Assembly (NCBI RefSeq): GCF_025200715.1
Contig: NZ_CP104143.1
Location: 1,240,001 to 1,304,000, forward strand
Origin: Rhizobium sullae
GTDB taxonomy: Bacteria > Pseudomonadota > Alphaproteobacteria > Rhizobiales > Rhizobiaceae
DNA: 64,000 nucleotides
Direction of reading: 5' to 3'
In this document: piece after piece, positions 17,805 to 26,193 of the stretch
Layout: each line of letters begins with the position of its first letter
Numbering within the stretch: position 1 is the stretch's first letter
Program-made: the position numbers and the translations under genes
Notes under the pieces: model-generated
Told to the model about the DNA's origin: nothing
Database searches by the model: none
What the model saw: the letters and a program-made list of their open reading frames with translations, nothing else

Positions 17805-17851
17805 AGTACGCGGCGTACTTACTCGATACTTATTCTCACGTTATGCGTGAA
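17805..17851 (-). promoter_or_regulatory. Candidate promoter and operator of the MerR-LuxR gene
   Basis: On the minus strand, TTCACG (17851-17846) and TATCGA (17828-17823) are 17 bases apart. They are followed by the palindrome AGTACGC-G-GCGTACT (17819-17805), perfect in both 7-base arms and placed at the expected transcription start. A site there would repress. The remainder of 17700-18085 holds an AT-rich stretch (about 17850-17935) and no gene that I can support. Confidence 0.45.
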
Positions 17852-18085
17852 TGGGCATTTTTGTAAGTGCTAAAAATAATCGTTCTTAAATAGGATAGCA
17901 ACGCGCAGCATTCGAAAACTTGATATCCGGCGTGACGTTAGCCAGATTGGCAGCAGGCGCACTGAATCGCTGGTGAGGCGTCCATCACAGATTTGCATGC
18001 AGCCATATGCGAATCTCGTTGGCCTCGGCGGGTTCGTTGGCATAAAAGCAGCTCACGCTTTACCCATATCGAATGGATCATCGAC
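17852..18085. other. Intergenic region before pdxJ
   Basis: No coding frame with good codon use is visible. The left third is AT-rich (around 17850-17935), unlike its surroundings, and probably contains promoter DNA for pdxJ, but I could not choose convincing hexamers. Open frames that extend pdxJ upstream to 17993 have no ribosome-binding site and are rejected. Confidence 0.4.
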
Positions 18086-18838
18086 ATGCCGACGACGCTT
18101 TCCGTGAACCTCAACGCCATCGCCATGCTGCGCAACAGGCGCGATCTGCCTTGGCCGAGCGTGGAAGGGCTGGGGCGCATCGCCTTGCAGTCAGGTGCCA
18201 GCGGGCTGACCGTCCATCCGCGGCCGGACCAGCGGCATATCCGATTCTCTGACCTGCCGGTGATCCGCAACCTGATCGACGACGAGTTTCCGGAAGCAGA
18301 GTTCAATATCGAGGGCTATCCGACGGGGGAATTCCTCGAGCTCTGCAAGGATGCCGCACCCGAGCAGGTGACCCTCGTGCCCGATGATCCGTCGCAGGCG
18401 ACATCCGATCACGGCTGGGATTTCCGCAAACACCAGGCCTTCCTCACGGACGTCGTCGCACGGCTGAAGAAGATGGGAGCCCGCGTTTCGCTGTTTGCCG
18501 ATGGCGACGGCGATGCCGAGGCGGTTAAGATCGCCAAGGCGGTGGGGGCGGACCGGATCGAGCTTTACACTGGCCCCTATGGCGGCTGTCACGACGCGCC
18601 GGAGCGGGCAGGTCCCATTCTCGAAGCGCTCGGCAAGACGGCGGACGCAGCCCTTGCGATCGGCCTGGGCGTCAACGCCGGCCATGACCTGACTGTCGCC
18701 AACCTGCCGCCGCTCGTGGCGCGCATCCCGAAACTTGCAGAAGTTTCGATCGGCCACGGCCTGACGGCCGATGCGCTGGAATACGGCATGGCGGAAACGG
18801 TGCGGCGGTTCTGCCGGGCCTGCGGGCAGAAGGCTTGA
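18086..18838 (+). CDS. pdxJ: Pyridoxine 5'-phosphate synthase PdxJ
   Basis: Condenses 3-amino-1-hydroxyacetone 1-phosphate with deoxyxylulose 5-phosphate to pyridoxine 5'-phosphate, the ring-closing step of vitamin B6 synthesis (DXP-dependent route). The 250-residue TIM barrel begins with [15 protein letters not shown] and contains [40 protein letters not shown] and, at the end, ELYTGPYGG and [15 protein letters not shown] 18086 gives the family N terminus. It is not in an operon with other pdx genes here. Confidence 0.96.
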   Translation: MPTTLSVNLNAIAMLRNRRDLPWPSVEGLGRIALQSGASGLTVHPRPDQRHIRFSDLPVIRNLIDDEFPEAEFNIEGYPTGEFLELCKDAAPEQVTLVPDDPSQATSDHGWDFRKHQAFLTDVVARLKKMGARVSLFADGDGDAEAVKIAKAVGADRIELYTGPYGGCHDAPERAGPILEALGKTADAALAIGLGVNAGHDLTVANLPPLVARIPKLAEVSIGHGLTADALEYGMAETVRRFCRACGQKA

Positions 18839-18922
18839 GGCTATCGGATTTTCGGTAGATGCGGATCGGCGATAAACCCGCCACCGCAGGGCCGGTTCTT
18901 CGGTCCCTAAGCCCTCCGCCGG

Positions 18923-18999
18923 AATCCTCGGTCTTGAGCCGAGGATCCAAGTTGCTACTCGCCGATGCAAGAGTGGATGCTCGGGTCAAGCCCAAGCAT
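18923..18999. repeat. RIME-like intergenic palindromic element
   Basis: Two palindromes lie about 50 bases apart in the pdxJ-reductase gap: ATCCTCGG (18924-18931) with CCGAGGAT (18939-18946), and ATGCTCGGG (18977-18985) with CCCAAGCAT (18991-18999, one G-U pair). Paired palindromes of this type are the hallmark of Rhizobium intergenic mosaic elements (RIME1, about 108 bp). Only one copy was noticed in the window. It is likely transcribed as two hairpins downstream of pdxJ. Confidence 0.6.
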
Positions 19000-19083
19000 G
19001 ACGGAGTGTTTGAAGGCGCAGCGGCTCAAGAGGCGGCGACGTGCTCTTTGTCCCGGTGCGCCAGCCTCCTGAGTGCAAGCGGC

Positions 19084-19971
19084 CTACGCCAGCAGCGCCG
19101 CCTTGTTTGCAACGAAGAAGTCCTTGAGCTTCTGCGTCTGCTTGCCGGTCAGCGTCTTGAAGTCGTCCGTGACGAGATCGAAGTTGCCGGCGCGGATGTT
19201 GGCATCTGCGGAGACCAGCATGTCGGCGACGAAATCGGGAAGCCCCGCGCCCCGCATACCCTGGCCGAGCTGCTCGTCGCTGACTTTGACGGCCTGTAAG
19301 GGCTTTCCGACAGCAGCAGCGATGCCGGTGGCGATCTCGTCGGCCGTCAGCGATTCGCTGCCCGTTAGCGTGTAGGTCGCGCTTTCGCTCGTGCCGGAGG
19401 CGAGGGCGGCGGCGATCGCCAATGCGCAGTCTTCGCGGGAGATGTTGGAAATCTTGCCGTCGCCGCTTGCCGTGTACCAGCTGCCGGACTGCAGGTTATG
19501 CGGCATGCCGTGTAGATAATTGTCGAAATACCAGGCGTTGCGGATGATCGTGTAGGGAATGCCGGCTGCCTTGATGGCGTTTTCGGTGCCGAGGTGATCC
19601 GGTGCGAAAGTGACGACCGACTTGTCCGGCGAGGGCATCGAGGTATAGGCGATGTGCTTCACGCCGGCCTTGGCGGCAGCCTCCACGGCGGCCTTGTGCT
19701 GCGTCAGGCGCTGGCCGGGAACGGCGAGCGCGTCGGTGCTGATGATGAGCAGCCGATCGACGCCCTTGAAGGCGGCTTCGAGGCTTGCCGCATCGTCGAA
19801 GTCGGCCTTGCGGGTGGCGACGCCCCTTGTGGCGAGCGCAGCAAGTTTCGCCGGATCGCGGGTGGCGGCGACGATGCTTCCGGCCGGAACCTTGTACGTT
19901 TCGAGCAGGTGATGAATGACGCGCTGGCCAAGTTGGCCGGCGGCGCCGGTGACGAGAATCGTTTCGCTCAT
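19084..19971 (-). CDS. NmrA/QorB-type NAD(P)H-dependent reductase
   Basis: A 295-residue SDR-like protein with the Rossmann motif VTGAAGQLGQRVIHHLL at the N terminus and IAYTSMPSPDKS and YTIIRNAWYFDNYL in the middle. These are typical of QorB (NADPH:quinone oxidoreductase 2) and NmrA-like proteins. The active-site YxxxK of classical SDRs is absent, as in that subfamily. It is divergent from an HxlR regulator gene 115 bases away, an arrangement common for quinone- or electrophile-responsive reductases. GAGGAAG precedes the ATG. Confidence 0.88.
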   Translation of the reverse strand: MSETILVTGAAGQLGQRVIHHLLETYKVPAGSIVAATRDPAKLAALATRGVATRKADFDDAASLEAAFKGVDRLLIISTDALAVPGQRLTQHKAAVEAAAKAGVKHIAYTSMPSPDKSVVTFAPDHLGTENAIKAAGIPYTIIRNAWYFDNYLHGMPHNLQSGSWYTASGDGKISNISREDCALAIAAALASGTSESATYTLTGSESLTADEIATGIAAAVGKPLQAVKVSDEQLGQGMRGAGLPDFVADMLVSADANIRAGNFDLVTDDFKTLTGKQTQKLKDFFVANKAALLA

Positions 19972-20086
19972 AGGTCTTCCTCTATGGTAGTCTCAAAAAG
20001 AGAGCAGCTCTAAAATAGGAATTGACTTCGCGCTGTAAAGAAGGCAGTTTTTCCGCTCTACGTTACCAAAAGGGAACCAGCCCATT

Positions 20087-20503
20087 ATGAGCGCTGTCGT
20101 CAATCTGAAGAGCAAGCCGGCCCCCGGTATCCGCCGGGAGATCGATCTCGGCAGTCTCGATTTTAACAATTGCCCGGTCAGGGACATGATGCAGCAGATC
20201 GGCGGCAAGTGGTCGACGCTGCTTTTGGAGGCGCTTGCCGCGCGGCCCTACCGCTTCGGCGAGCTGCGGCGGAAGATACCGGATATCTCGCAGAGGATGC
20301 TGACGCAGACGCTGCGTGACCTGCAGCGCGAGGGCTATATCGAGCGGGAGGTATTTCCGACGAAGCCGCCGAGCGTCGAATACCGGGTCACCGAGCTCGG
20401 GCGCTCGCTTTACGCCACGCTGGCGCTGCTTCTGAACTGGGCGGAAGCGAACCATGATGCCGTTCGCGGCGCCCGCGCCCGCTTCGATGCCGCCGGAGGC
20501 TGA
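20087..20503 (+). CDS. HxlR-family transcriptional regulator
   Basis: A 138-residue winged-helix protein. CPVRDMMQQIGGKWSTLLLE and RFGELRRKIPDISQRMLTQT, with LRDLQREGYIEREVFP, are the conserved HxlR blocks. The Cys in NNCPVRD is at the position used for redox or electrophile sensing in YodB/HypR-type members. It is divergent from the NmrA-type reductase and probably controls it; that link is inferred from position. Confidence 0.9.
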   Translation: MSAVVNLKSKPAPGIRREIDLGSLDFNNCPVRDMMQQIGGKWSTLLLEALAARPYRFGELRRKIPDISQRMLTQTLRDLQREGYIEREVFPTKPPSVEYRVTELGRSLYATLALLLNWAEANHDAVRGARARFDAAGG

Positions 20504-20511
20504 GATGCGGC

Positions 20512-21720
20512 TTACTTGCCGCGCCCCTCGGTAAGGAAGAGCAGGAAGGCAAAAGCCGGAAAGCAGAAGCCGATCCAGGCTGTCATCGTCCATCCCCCGG
20601 CCGCATAGGCCCAGCCGCCGAGCGCCGAGCCGAGAGCGCCGCCGGCAAAGAACGTCGCCATATAGAGACCGTTCAAGCGGCTGCGATGGTCAGCACTGAT
20701 CGCGTAGATCGAGCGCTGGCCGCAGACCATATTGGTTGTCACGCCGAAATCCAGAAGGATCGCCGCCGCCGTCAGCAGGACGAGCGCGGTCAGCGAACCG
20801 TCGCCCGCGAAGTGGCTGATGACGAAGGCCCCCATGCCGATCAGCATCGCAAAGGCCGAGGCAACCTGCGTCAGGCCACGGTCGGCGAGGCGTCCAGCGA
20901 TCGGCGAGGCGATGGCGCCGGAAGCTCCGGCAAGCGCAAAGAGCGCGATGCCGTTCTGGGAGAGGCCGAAAGCCGGGCTTGCAAGCAGCAGCGGCGTCGT
21001 CGTCCAGAACAGGCTGAAGGCACCGAACATGCCTGCCTGATAGAGCGCGCGGCGCTGCAGGATGCGCGACGTCACTGCAAGGTGGAGCATCGAGGCGAGC
21101 AGGGCGCCGTAGCCGAGCTTCGTATGCGGGACGCGAACTGGCAGATTTGCGCGCAGGATGAGGACCAACCCGACCATGACGGCCGCCGTGATGTAATAGA
21201 CCATGTGCCACGACGAGGCTTCGGCGACGAAGCTCGCAAAGGGGCGAGCCAGCATGATGCCGCAGAGAAGACCGCTCATGACGTTGCCGACGACGCGACC
21301 GCGCATCGCATCCGGCGCCATATGGGCGGCGAAAGGCACCAGAACTTGCACCGCGACCGAGGAGAGGCCGATGGAGAGCGAGGCCAGCAGGAACAGGGCG
21401 GGCGTTGAGGAAAGTGCTGCACCGATGAGTGCGGCGGCCGATACCAGGATCAGCATCAGCGCGAGGCGGCGGTTTTCGAGCAGATCGCCGAGCGGCACGA
21501 TGAGAAGCAGGCCGATGCCGTAGCCGATCTGCGTCAGCGTGACGATCAGGCCGGTGGCCGCCGGCGTAAAACCGAGATCGGCGCTGATCGGACCGGCCAG
21601 CGGCTGCCCATAATAGAGATTGGCGGCGACAAGGCCGCAGGCGGCCGCAAAAAGAAACGTCATCAAAGGTGAGATCGTCCGGGGCACGGCGGTCTCATTC
21701 GTTGCGGTTGAAATGCTCAT
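20512..21720 (-). CDS. MFS transporter, DHA1-type
   Basis: A 402-residue, 12-helix inner-membrane transporter. LGDLLENRRLALM is the loop 2-3 motif A equivalent, and SAAALIGAALSS and LYMATFFAGGALGSALGGWAY are typical helices of YnfM-like drug or metabolite exporters. ATG 21720 has GGAG directly upstream, better than the ATG at 21777. It lies 81 bases after the tetR gene on the same strand, so the two form a regulator-efflux pair. The substrate is unknown. Confidence 0.9.
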   Translation of the reverse strand: MSISTATNETAVPRTISPLMTFLFAAACGLVAANLYYGQPLAGPISADLGFTPAATGLIVTLTQIGYGIGLLLIVPLGDLLENRRLALMLILVSAAALIGAALSSTPALFLLASLSIGLSSVAVQVLVPFAAHMAPDAMRGRVVGNVMSGLLCGIMLARPFASFVAEASSWHMVYYITAAVMVGLVLILRANLPVRVPHTKLGYGALLASMLHLAVTSRILQRRALYQAGMFGAFSLFWTTTPLLLASPAFGLSQNGIALFALAGASGAIASPIAGRLADRGLTQVASAFAMLIGMGAFVISHFAGDGSLTALVLLTAAAILLDFGVTTNMVCGQRSIYAISADHRSRLNGLYMATFFAGGALGSALGGWAYAAGGWTMTAWIGFCFPAFAFLLFLTEGRGK

Positions 21721-21800
21721 GAAAAACTCCGATATGCGGAATTGGGGAGGATCGGTCTTGAAGTCGTTCTGCGCCACCCGCTTCTTGCGGGCGAAGCGTT

Positions 21801-22418
21801 TCAGGCGAGAAGTTTCATCGCGGCGTCCGCGACGGCTGTCATGTCTTCCTCGCGGCGGCCGGTCTTGCCGGCGACGCGCATGCCTTGCGTGAGGCAGAGC
21901 AGGGCGCGGGCCGTTGTCGCCGCATCGAGCGTTTCCGGGATAGAGCCGTCGGACTGGCCGAGACGGATGAGGTCCAGCAGCAACGCTTCGTTGGCCGCGA
22001 AGGCACCGGCGACGCGCTCTGCCGCTTCCCCGTCGAAGATCGCAAGCTCGTTGGCGCTGCCGACGACGAGGCAGCCGCGGCGGCCGATGTCGCCGTGCGA
22101 TGACGCGGCGTAAAAGCGCAGGAGCTCGTAAATCTTGTCGCGCCCGCTCTCCGCCTTGTCCAGGCGCTCATCAAGCAAGCTGCGGCGCACGGCGCGGTAC
22201 CGGTCAAAGGCAGCCAGAAAGATGCCGCGCTTGTCCTTGAAGGCCTTGTAGACGCTGCCGGAGGTCAACTCCATCGCGTCGGTCAATTCGCTGATGGAAG
22301 CTGCATGATAGCCGCGTTCGGAAAAGACGCAGAGCGCCTCGTCGAGTGCTGCATCCATGTCGAATTCACGCGGCCTGCCGCGGGGTCGGCTTTTGTCGTC
22401 GAGGATCGCTGTCGTCAT
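21801..22418 (-). CDS. TetR-family repressor
   Basis: 205 residues. The N-terminal helix-turn-helix spans about 17-64 (GRPREFDMDAALDEALCVF, then GYHAASISELTDAMELTSGS and VYKAFKDKRGIFLAAFDRY). The C-terminal ligand domain resembles that of YxaF/LmrA-like members. It is upstream of and co-directional with the MFS gene. A 16-bp inverted repeat 15 bases before its ATG is the likely autoregulatory operator. Confidence 0.92.
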   Translation of the reverse strand: MTTAILDDKSRPRGRPREFDMDAALDEALCVFSERGYHAASISELTDAMELTSGSVYKAFKDKRGIFLAAFDRYRAVRRSLLDERLDKAESGRDKIYELLRFYAASSHGDIGRRGCLVVGSANELAIFDGEAAERVAGAFAANEALLLDLIRLGQSDGSIPETLDAATTARALLCLTQGMRVAGKTGRREEDMTAVADAAMKLLA

Positions 22419-22432
22419 GGCTCACCTAATTA

Positions 22433-22448
22433 GGAAATGATCGTTTCC
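22433..22448 (-). promoter_or_regulatory. Candidate TetR operator
   Basis: GGAAATGATCGTTTCC, a 16-bp palindrome centred on GATC with a single mismatched pair, sits 14 bases upstream of the tetR start codon. Its size and position suit a TetR-family operator controlling the tetR-MFS pair. Confidence 0.6.
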
Positions 22449-22479
22449 AAATCAAGCGAAACTTTGCGAAGCGGCGAAA

Positions 22480-23397
22480 TCAGAGATCGAGAACCCAGGT
22501 CTGGCCGGTTTCCTCCGGGCCAAACATCCCGTGTCTCTCCTCGGAGACAAGTCGGAATCCGGCCTTCACGTAGATGCCGCGTGCGGCGTGCAGGACGTCG
22601 TTCGTCCAGAGCGATATCTGCCGGTAACCTTTTGCCTTTGCAAAGCGGATGCACTCGTCGACCAGCATCCTGCCAAGCCCCGAGCCGCGTGCGGCTTTGT
22701 CGACATAGAGGAGGCGGAGCTTGGCAATGCCGTCGCCACCGTTCGTGACGAGGATCGAGCCGACGTTGATTCCATTGCGCTCGGCGATCCAGCAATATTC
22801 CATCGCCGGGTCGAAGTCCGCCAGAAACTTGCCGGCGACCTCGGCGACGAGGCCCTCGAAGCGCATGTCCCAGCCATATTCCTCGGCATAGGCCTTGCCC
22901 TGGCTCTGGACGATCCAGCCGATGTCGCCGGGCCGGTGTGCGCGGATGATCGGTGGGTTCGGCTTTATGTTTGGGTCGAGCAGCGAGCGGATAGTCTGCA
23001 TGGCGCTGACGACGCTTTGCCGCTCGCCAAGGGCAAGCGCCTCGAAACGCTCGGCAATCTGCGCATTCGCGCGGTGGCCGAGTTCCCGGAACTGCTCGTA
23101 TCCCTTGCCGGTGACACTGATGGTCTGGCTGCGCAGGTCGGCAGGATCGGCCTTCGTCTCGATCAGCCCTTCGCTGCGGAAGCGCTTCAGAATGCGGCTG
23201 AGGTAAGCGGGGTCCAGATGCAGATCGCGCACCAGCGTGACGGCGCTGATGCCGTCATGCGAGCCGATCTCGAAAAGCACCCGTGCATCCGTCAGCGTGA
23301 AGGGCGTGTCGAGGTAGGCCTTGTTCAGCACGCCGAGGAAGTTGGTGTAGAAGCGGTTGAAGTCGCGGGCAGCGTCGATGAGAGCAGAATCATACAT
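22480..23397 (-). CDS. MarR regulator - GNAT acetyltransferase fusion
   Basis: A 305-residue two-domain protein. Residues about 1-145 form a MarR winged helix (FTLTDARVLFEIGSHDG, LHLDPAYLSRILKRFRSEGL). Residues 150-305 are a GNAT domain (IVQSQGKAYAEEYGWD, acetyl-CoA loop KAARGSGLGRMLVDECIRFA, C-terminal GFRLVSEERH). This fusion is known across Proteobacteria; the GNAT substrate is unknown. ATG 23397 is chosen with AGGAGG at proper spacing. That Shine-Dalgarno lies inside a 31-bp palindrome abutting the start codon. Confidence 0.9.
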   Translation of the reverse strand: MYDSALIDAARDFNRFYTNFLGVLNKAYLDTPFTLTDARVLFEIGSHDGISAVTLVRDLHLDPAYLSRILKRFRSEGLIETKADPADLRSQTISVTGKGYEQFRELGHRANAQIAERFEALALGERQSVVSAMQTIRSLLDPNIKPNPPIIRAHRPGDIGWIVQSQGKAYAEEYGWDMRFEGLVAEVAGKFLADFDPAMEYCWIAERNGINVGSILVTNGGDGIAKLRLLYVDKAARGSGLGRMLVDECIRFAKAKGYRQISLWTNDVLHAARGIYVKAGFRLVSEERHGMFGPEETGQTWVLDL

Positions 23398-23450
23398 GGA
23401 CAAAACCTCCTATTAGGAGATTTTGTCCTGTATTTAGTTGACTGAGTCAA
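23398..23450 (-). promoter_or_regulatory. Twin palindromes at the MarR-GNAT start
   Basis: A 31-base imperfect palindrome (23398-23428; 14 of 15 pairs match, arms begin GGACAAAA) directly adjoins the ATG and contains the Shine-Dalgarno. Ten bases further upstream, TTGACT-G-AGTCAA (23438-23450) is a perfect second palindrome that also supplies a TTGACT -35-like hexamer. Both are plausible MarR operators. The first could also fold in the mRNA and hide the ribosome-binding site. Confidence 0.6.
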
Positions 23451-23462
23451 GTAAACTGCACG

Positions 23463-24182
23463 TTACGCAGCTTCTGTTTTCTCGCTCGGCACTTCACCGA
23501 TTGAAAAGTCGACAGCGGCCTTTGCGTGGATCGCCGTGGTGTCGAAGCCAGGCAGGGGCAGCCTGTTTGGATCGAGAATGAGGCAGATCTCGGTGCAGCC
23601 GAGGATGATGCTGTCTGCGCCATTTGCGCGTTCGCGTTCGATGATCTCCATCAGCTTTGCCTGAGAACTGTCGAGCACTTTTCCGGCGCAAAGCTCGTTG
23701 AAGATAATGTCATGAATAATGGTGCGGTCGTCTGCATCCGGAACCCTCACGTCGACGCCCAGGCTTTTCATGCGATCCGCGTAAAAGCCATGCTCCATCG
23801 TGTAGCGCGTTGCGAGCAGCAGCGGACGTTTGCGCCCGGCAGCCTTCAGCGACTTCGCCGTCTCGTCGATGATATGGATCAGCGGAACAGAGAGCCGGGA
23901 TGCGACCTGATCGGCGATCAGGTGCATGGTGTTGGTGCAGATCAGGATGCAACTGGCACCGGCGGCCTGCAGGCGAAGCGCGACATCGCCGAGGCGCGCG
24001 GCAGCGGCGTTCCAGTCGCCCGCCTTCTGCATGGCGACGATCTCTTCGAAATTGACGGAGTGCATGACGAGTTCGGCCGATGCGAGGCCGCCCAGGCGTT
24101 CGCGCACCATCTCGTTCGCCAGACGATAATAGACCACAGAGCTTTCAAAGCTCATGCCGCCGATTAAGCCGATTGTTTGCAT
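23463..24182 (-). CDS. Aspartate/glutamate racemase family protein
   Basis: 239 residues. GLIGGMSFESSVVYYRLANE at the N terminus, the first catalytic Cys in CILICTNTMHLIAD and the second in ILGCTEICLIL are all present, so the two-cysteine racemase mechanism is possible. Family members include aspartate racemase and broad amino-acid racemases (RacX/YgeA-like); the exact substrate is not known. ATG 24182 begins the conserved strand. It is divergent from an Lrp-type regulator gene with a 159-base shared control region. Confidence 0.9.
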   Translation of the reverse strand: MQTIGLIGGMSFESSVVYYRLANEMVRERLGGLASAELVMHSVNFEEIVAMQKAGDWNAAAARLGDVALRLQAAGASCILICTNTMHLIADQVASRLSVPLIHIIDETAKSLKAAGRKRPLLLATRYTMEHGFYADRMKSLGVDVRVPDADDRTIIHDIIFNELCAGKVLDSSQAKLMEIIERERANGADSIILGCTEICLILDPNRLPLPGFDTTAIHAKAAVDFSIGEVPSEKTEAA

Positions 24183-24341
24183 TTTCGCGCTCCTGCTGTT
24201 CAGATTTCTATCTGCGCAAAGCATGCATCAGTCTTCGCGCCGAATCTTTGCATTCTTTGACCGACTTTGCAGCCTCGATCTAGAAATTTGCGCATTTTCT
24301 CTGTATCGTGCAAAAAATCGGCGCCAATATGAAAGACGGCA

Positions 24342-24806
24342 ATGCTTGATGATCGTGACAAAAAGATTCTCGACCTTCTCCAGGCGGAGGCCGGCATTTC
24401 CGTCAGCGATCTCGCCGAGCGTGTCGCGCTTTCGGTATCGGCCTGTTCGCGTCGTATCCAGCGCCTCGAGGAAAGCGGCCACATCGCCCGGCGCGTCGTC
24501 GTGCTCGACCGCGAAAAGATGGGCGTGCCGACCACGGTCTTTGCGCTGATTAAGACGGCGCATCATTCCGATGAATGGATCGAGACGTTCCGCAAGGCTA
24601 TCAGCGGCATTCCGGAAATCGTCGAAGCCCATCGGCTGACGGGCAATCAGGATTACATCCTGAAGATCGTGCTGCCACGCGTCGAGCATTACGACGTCAT
24701 CTACAAGCAGATCGTCCGCAAGGTCGAGCTGTTCGAGGTCGCGGCGTCGATCTCCATGGAACTGCTCAAAGGCGGCACAGCGATCCCGGTCAGCTATGCC
24801 GACTGA
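24342..24806 (+). CDS. Lrp/AsnC-family regulator
   Basis: 154 residues. The N-terminal helix-turn-helix (LDDRDKKILDLLQAEAGISV, ALSVSACSRRIQRLEESGHI) is followed by the RAM ligand-binding domain (HRLTGNQDYILKIVLPRVEH). It is divergent from the racemase gene, which it probably regulates in response to an amino acid. That inference rests on the gene pair only. Confidence 0.92.
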   Translation: MLDDRDKKILDLLQAEAGISVSDLAERVALSVSACSRRIQRLEESGHIARRVVVLDREKMGVPTTVFALIKTAHHSDEWIETFRKAISGIPEIVEAHRLTGNQDYILKIVLPRVEHYDVIYKQIVRKVELFEVAASISMELLKGGTAIPVSYAD

Positions 24807-24896
24807 GACTGCAGGGCAGCCATGCCGAACCGGCAGTTGAAACCTGCCCGTAAAGCGTGACATTTGCGACAGCGAAATGGCGAAGAGGGCTATGTC

Positions 24897-26162
24897 ATGA
24901 GCGATCATCGTGTCGTCGTTGTCGGCGGCGGTTTTGGCGGGCTGCAGTTCGTCAACGGGCTCAAGGGCGCGGGGGCGAAGATCACACTGGTCGATCGCCG
25001 CAACCACCATCTCTTCCAGCCGCTGCTCTATCAGGTCGCGACGACGATCCTGTCCACCTCGGAGATTGCGTGGCCTATCCGCCATCTCTACAGCGATCGG
25101 CCCGACGTCACGACGCTGCTCGGTGAAGTCACCGGCGTCGACACCTCGACAAAGCAAGTGGCATTACGCAGCGGAATGACGTTAGGTTATGACACGCTCG
25201 TTCTGGCCACCGGCGCAACGCATGCCTATTTCGGGCGCGACGACTGGGCGCCCGTTGCTCCTGGTCTGAAGACATTGGAAGACGCGACGACGATCCGCCG
25301 ACGCGTGCTCCTGGCCTTCGAGCGCGCGGAGACCGAAACCGACCCGGTCGCGCGCGATGCGCTTCTGACGTTCGCGATCGTCGGAGCGGGACCGACCGGC
25401 GTCGAGCTTGCAGGCATCATCGCCGAGCTGGCGCGCAAGACTCTGCCGCGGGAATTTCGCAACATCGATACGCGCAATGCGAAAATCGTGCTGATCGAAG
25501 CGGGGCCGCGGGTGCTTGCGAGCTTCGCCGAGGAGCTTTCGGCCTATGCACAGCAGGCGCTCGAAAAACTCGGCGTCGAGGTTCATCTCGGCGAATTCGT
25601 GACGGACTGCACCTCAGAGGGCGTAAAGGTCGGCGAGAAATTCATCCCGAGCCGGACGATTGTTTGGGCGGCGGGCGTGGAGGCGTCGCCGGCGGCGAAA
25701 TGGCTGGATATACCAGCCGACCGGGCAGGCCGGGCTATCGTCGAAAAGAACCTGAGCGCGCCGGGATTGCCGGATGTCTTCGTCATCGGCGATACGGCGT
25801 CCGTCGTTCGGGAAAACGGCAAGCCGGTGCCCGGGATCGCGCCCGCCGCCAAGCAGCAGGGCGCTTACGTTGCGAAGGTCATCCGCGCGCGGCTGCAGAA
25901 CAAGCCTACGCCGGGGCCTTTTCGCTACTGGCATCAGGGTAGCCTTGCCACGATCGGCCAAAGTGCCGCGATTATCGATTTCGGCAGGATCAAGCTCAAA
26001 GGGTGGATCGCTTGGTGGATATGGGGCATCGCCCACATCTACTTCCTGATCGGCACGCGCTCGCGCTTTGCCGTCGCCTGGAGCTGGCTCTGGATCTATC
26101 TCAGCGGCCAGCACAGCGCGCGGCTGATCACTCAGAGGGAAACCATGCGGGAAGAGAAATAG
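24897..26162 (+). CDS. Type II NADH dehydrogenase-like FAD oxidoreductase
   Basis: A 421-residue flavoprotein of the NDH-2 type. The FAD-binding GGGFGG is at about 10-15, LFQPLLYQVATTILS is the characteristic quinone-site region, the NAD-binding VGAGPTGVELAG lies at about 165, and VFVIGDTAS is the second FAD motif near 295. The C terminus (SRFAVAWSWLWIYLSGQHSA) is an amphipathic membrane anchor. It moves electrons from NADH to quinone without pumping protons, on the cytoplasmic face of the inner membrane. ATG 24897 starts directly before the first beta strand. Confidence 0.92.
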   Translation: MSDHRVVVVGGGFGGLQFVNGLKGAGAKITLVDRRNHHLFQPLLYQVATTILSTSEIAWPIRHLYSDRPDVTTLLGEVTGVDTSTKQVALRSGMTLGYDTLVLATGATHAYFGRDDWAPVAPGLKTLEDATTIRRRVLLAFERAETETDPVARDALLTFAIVGAGPTGVELAGIIAELARKTLPREFRNIDTRNAKIVLIEAGPRVLASFAEELSAYAQQALEKLGVEVHLGEFVTDCTSEGVKVGEKFIPSRTIVWAAGVEASPAAKWLDIPADRAGRAIVEKNLSAPGLPDVFVIGDTASVVRENGKPVPGIAPAAKQQGAYVAKVIRARLQNKPTPGPFRYWHQGSLATIGQSAAIIDFGRIKLKGWIAWWIWGIAHIYFLIGTRSRFAVAWSWLWIYLSGQHSARLITQRETMREEK

Positions 26163-26189
26163 GCAGGCGGCTCGGTGAGCCGCCTGCCT
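26161..26189. terminator. Strong hairpin between convergent genes
   Basis: Thirteen-base perfect arms (26161-26173 and 26177-26189) around a GGT loop, beginning inside the stop codon of the NDH-2 gene and ending four bases before the stop of the alcohol dehydrogenase gene. The symmetry suits a bidirectional terminator, though the T-run is weak. Confidence 0.8.
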
Positions 26190-26193
26190 GTTG

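Noticed and set aside
24183..24341. Lrp-binding sites in the racemase-Lrp divergent region
   Set aside because: TTTGCATTCTTTGACCGACT-like stretches are AT-rich but too far from the degenerate Lrp consensus to call by eye.
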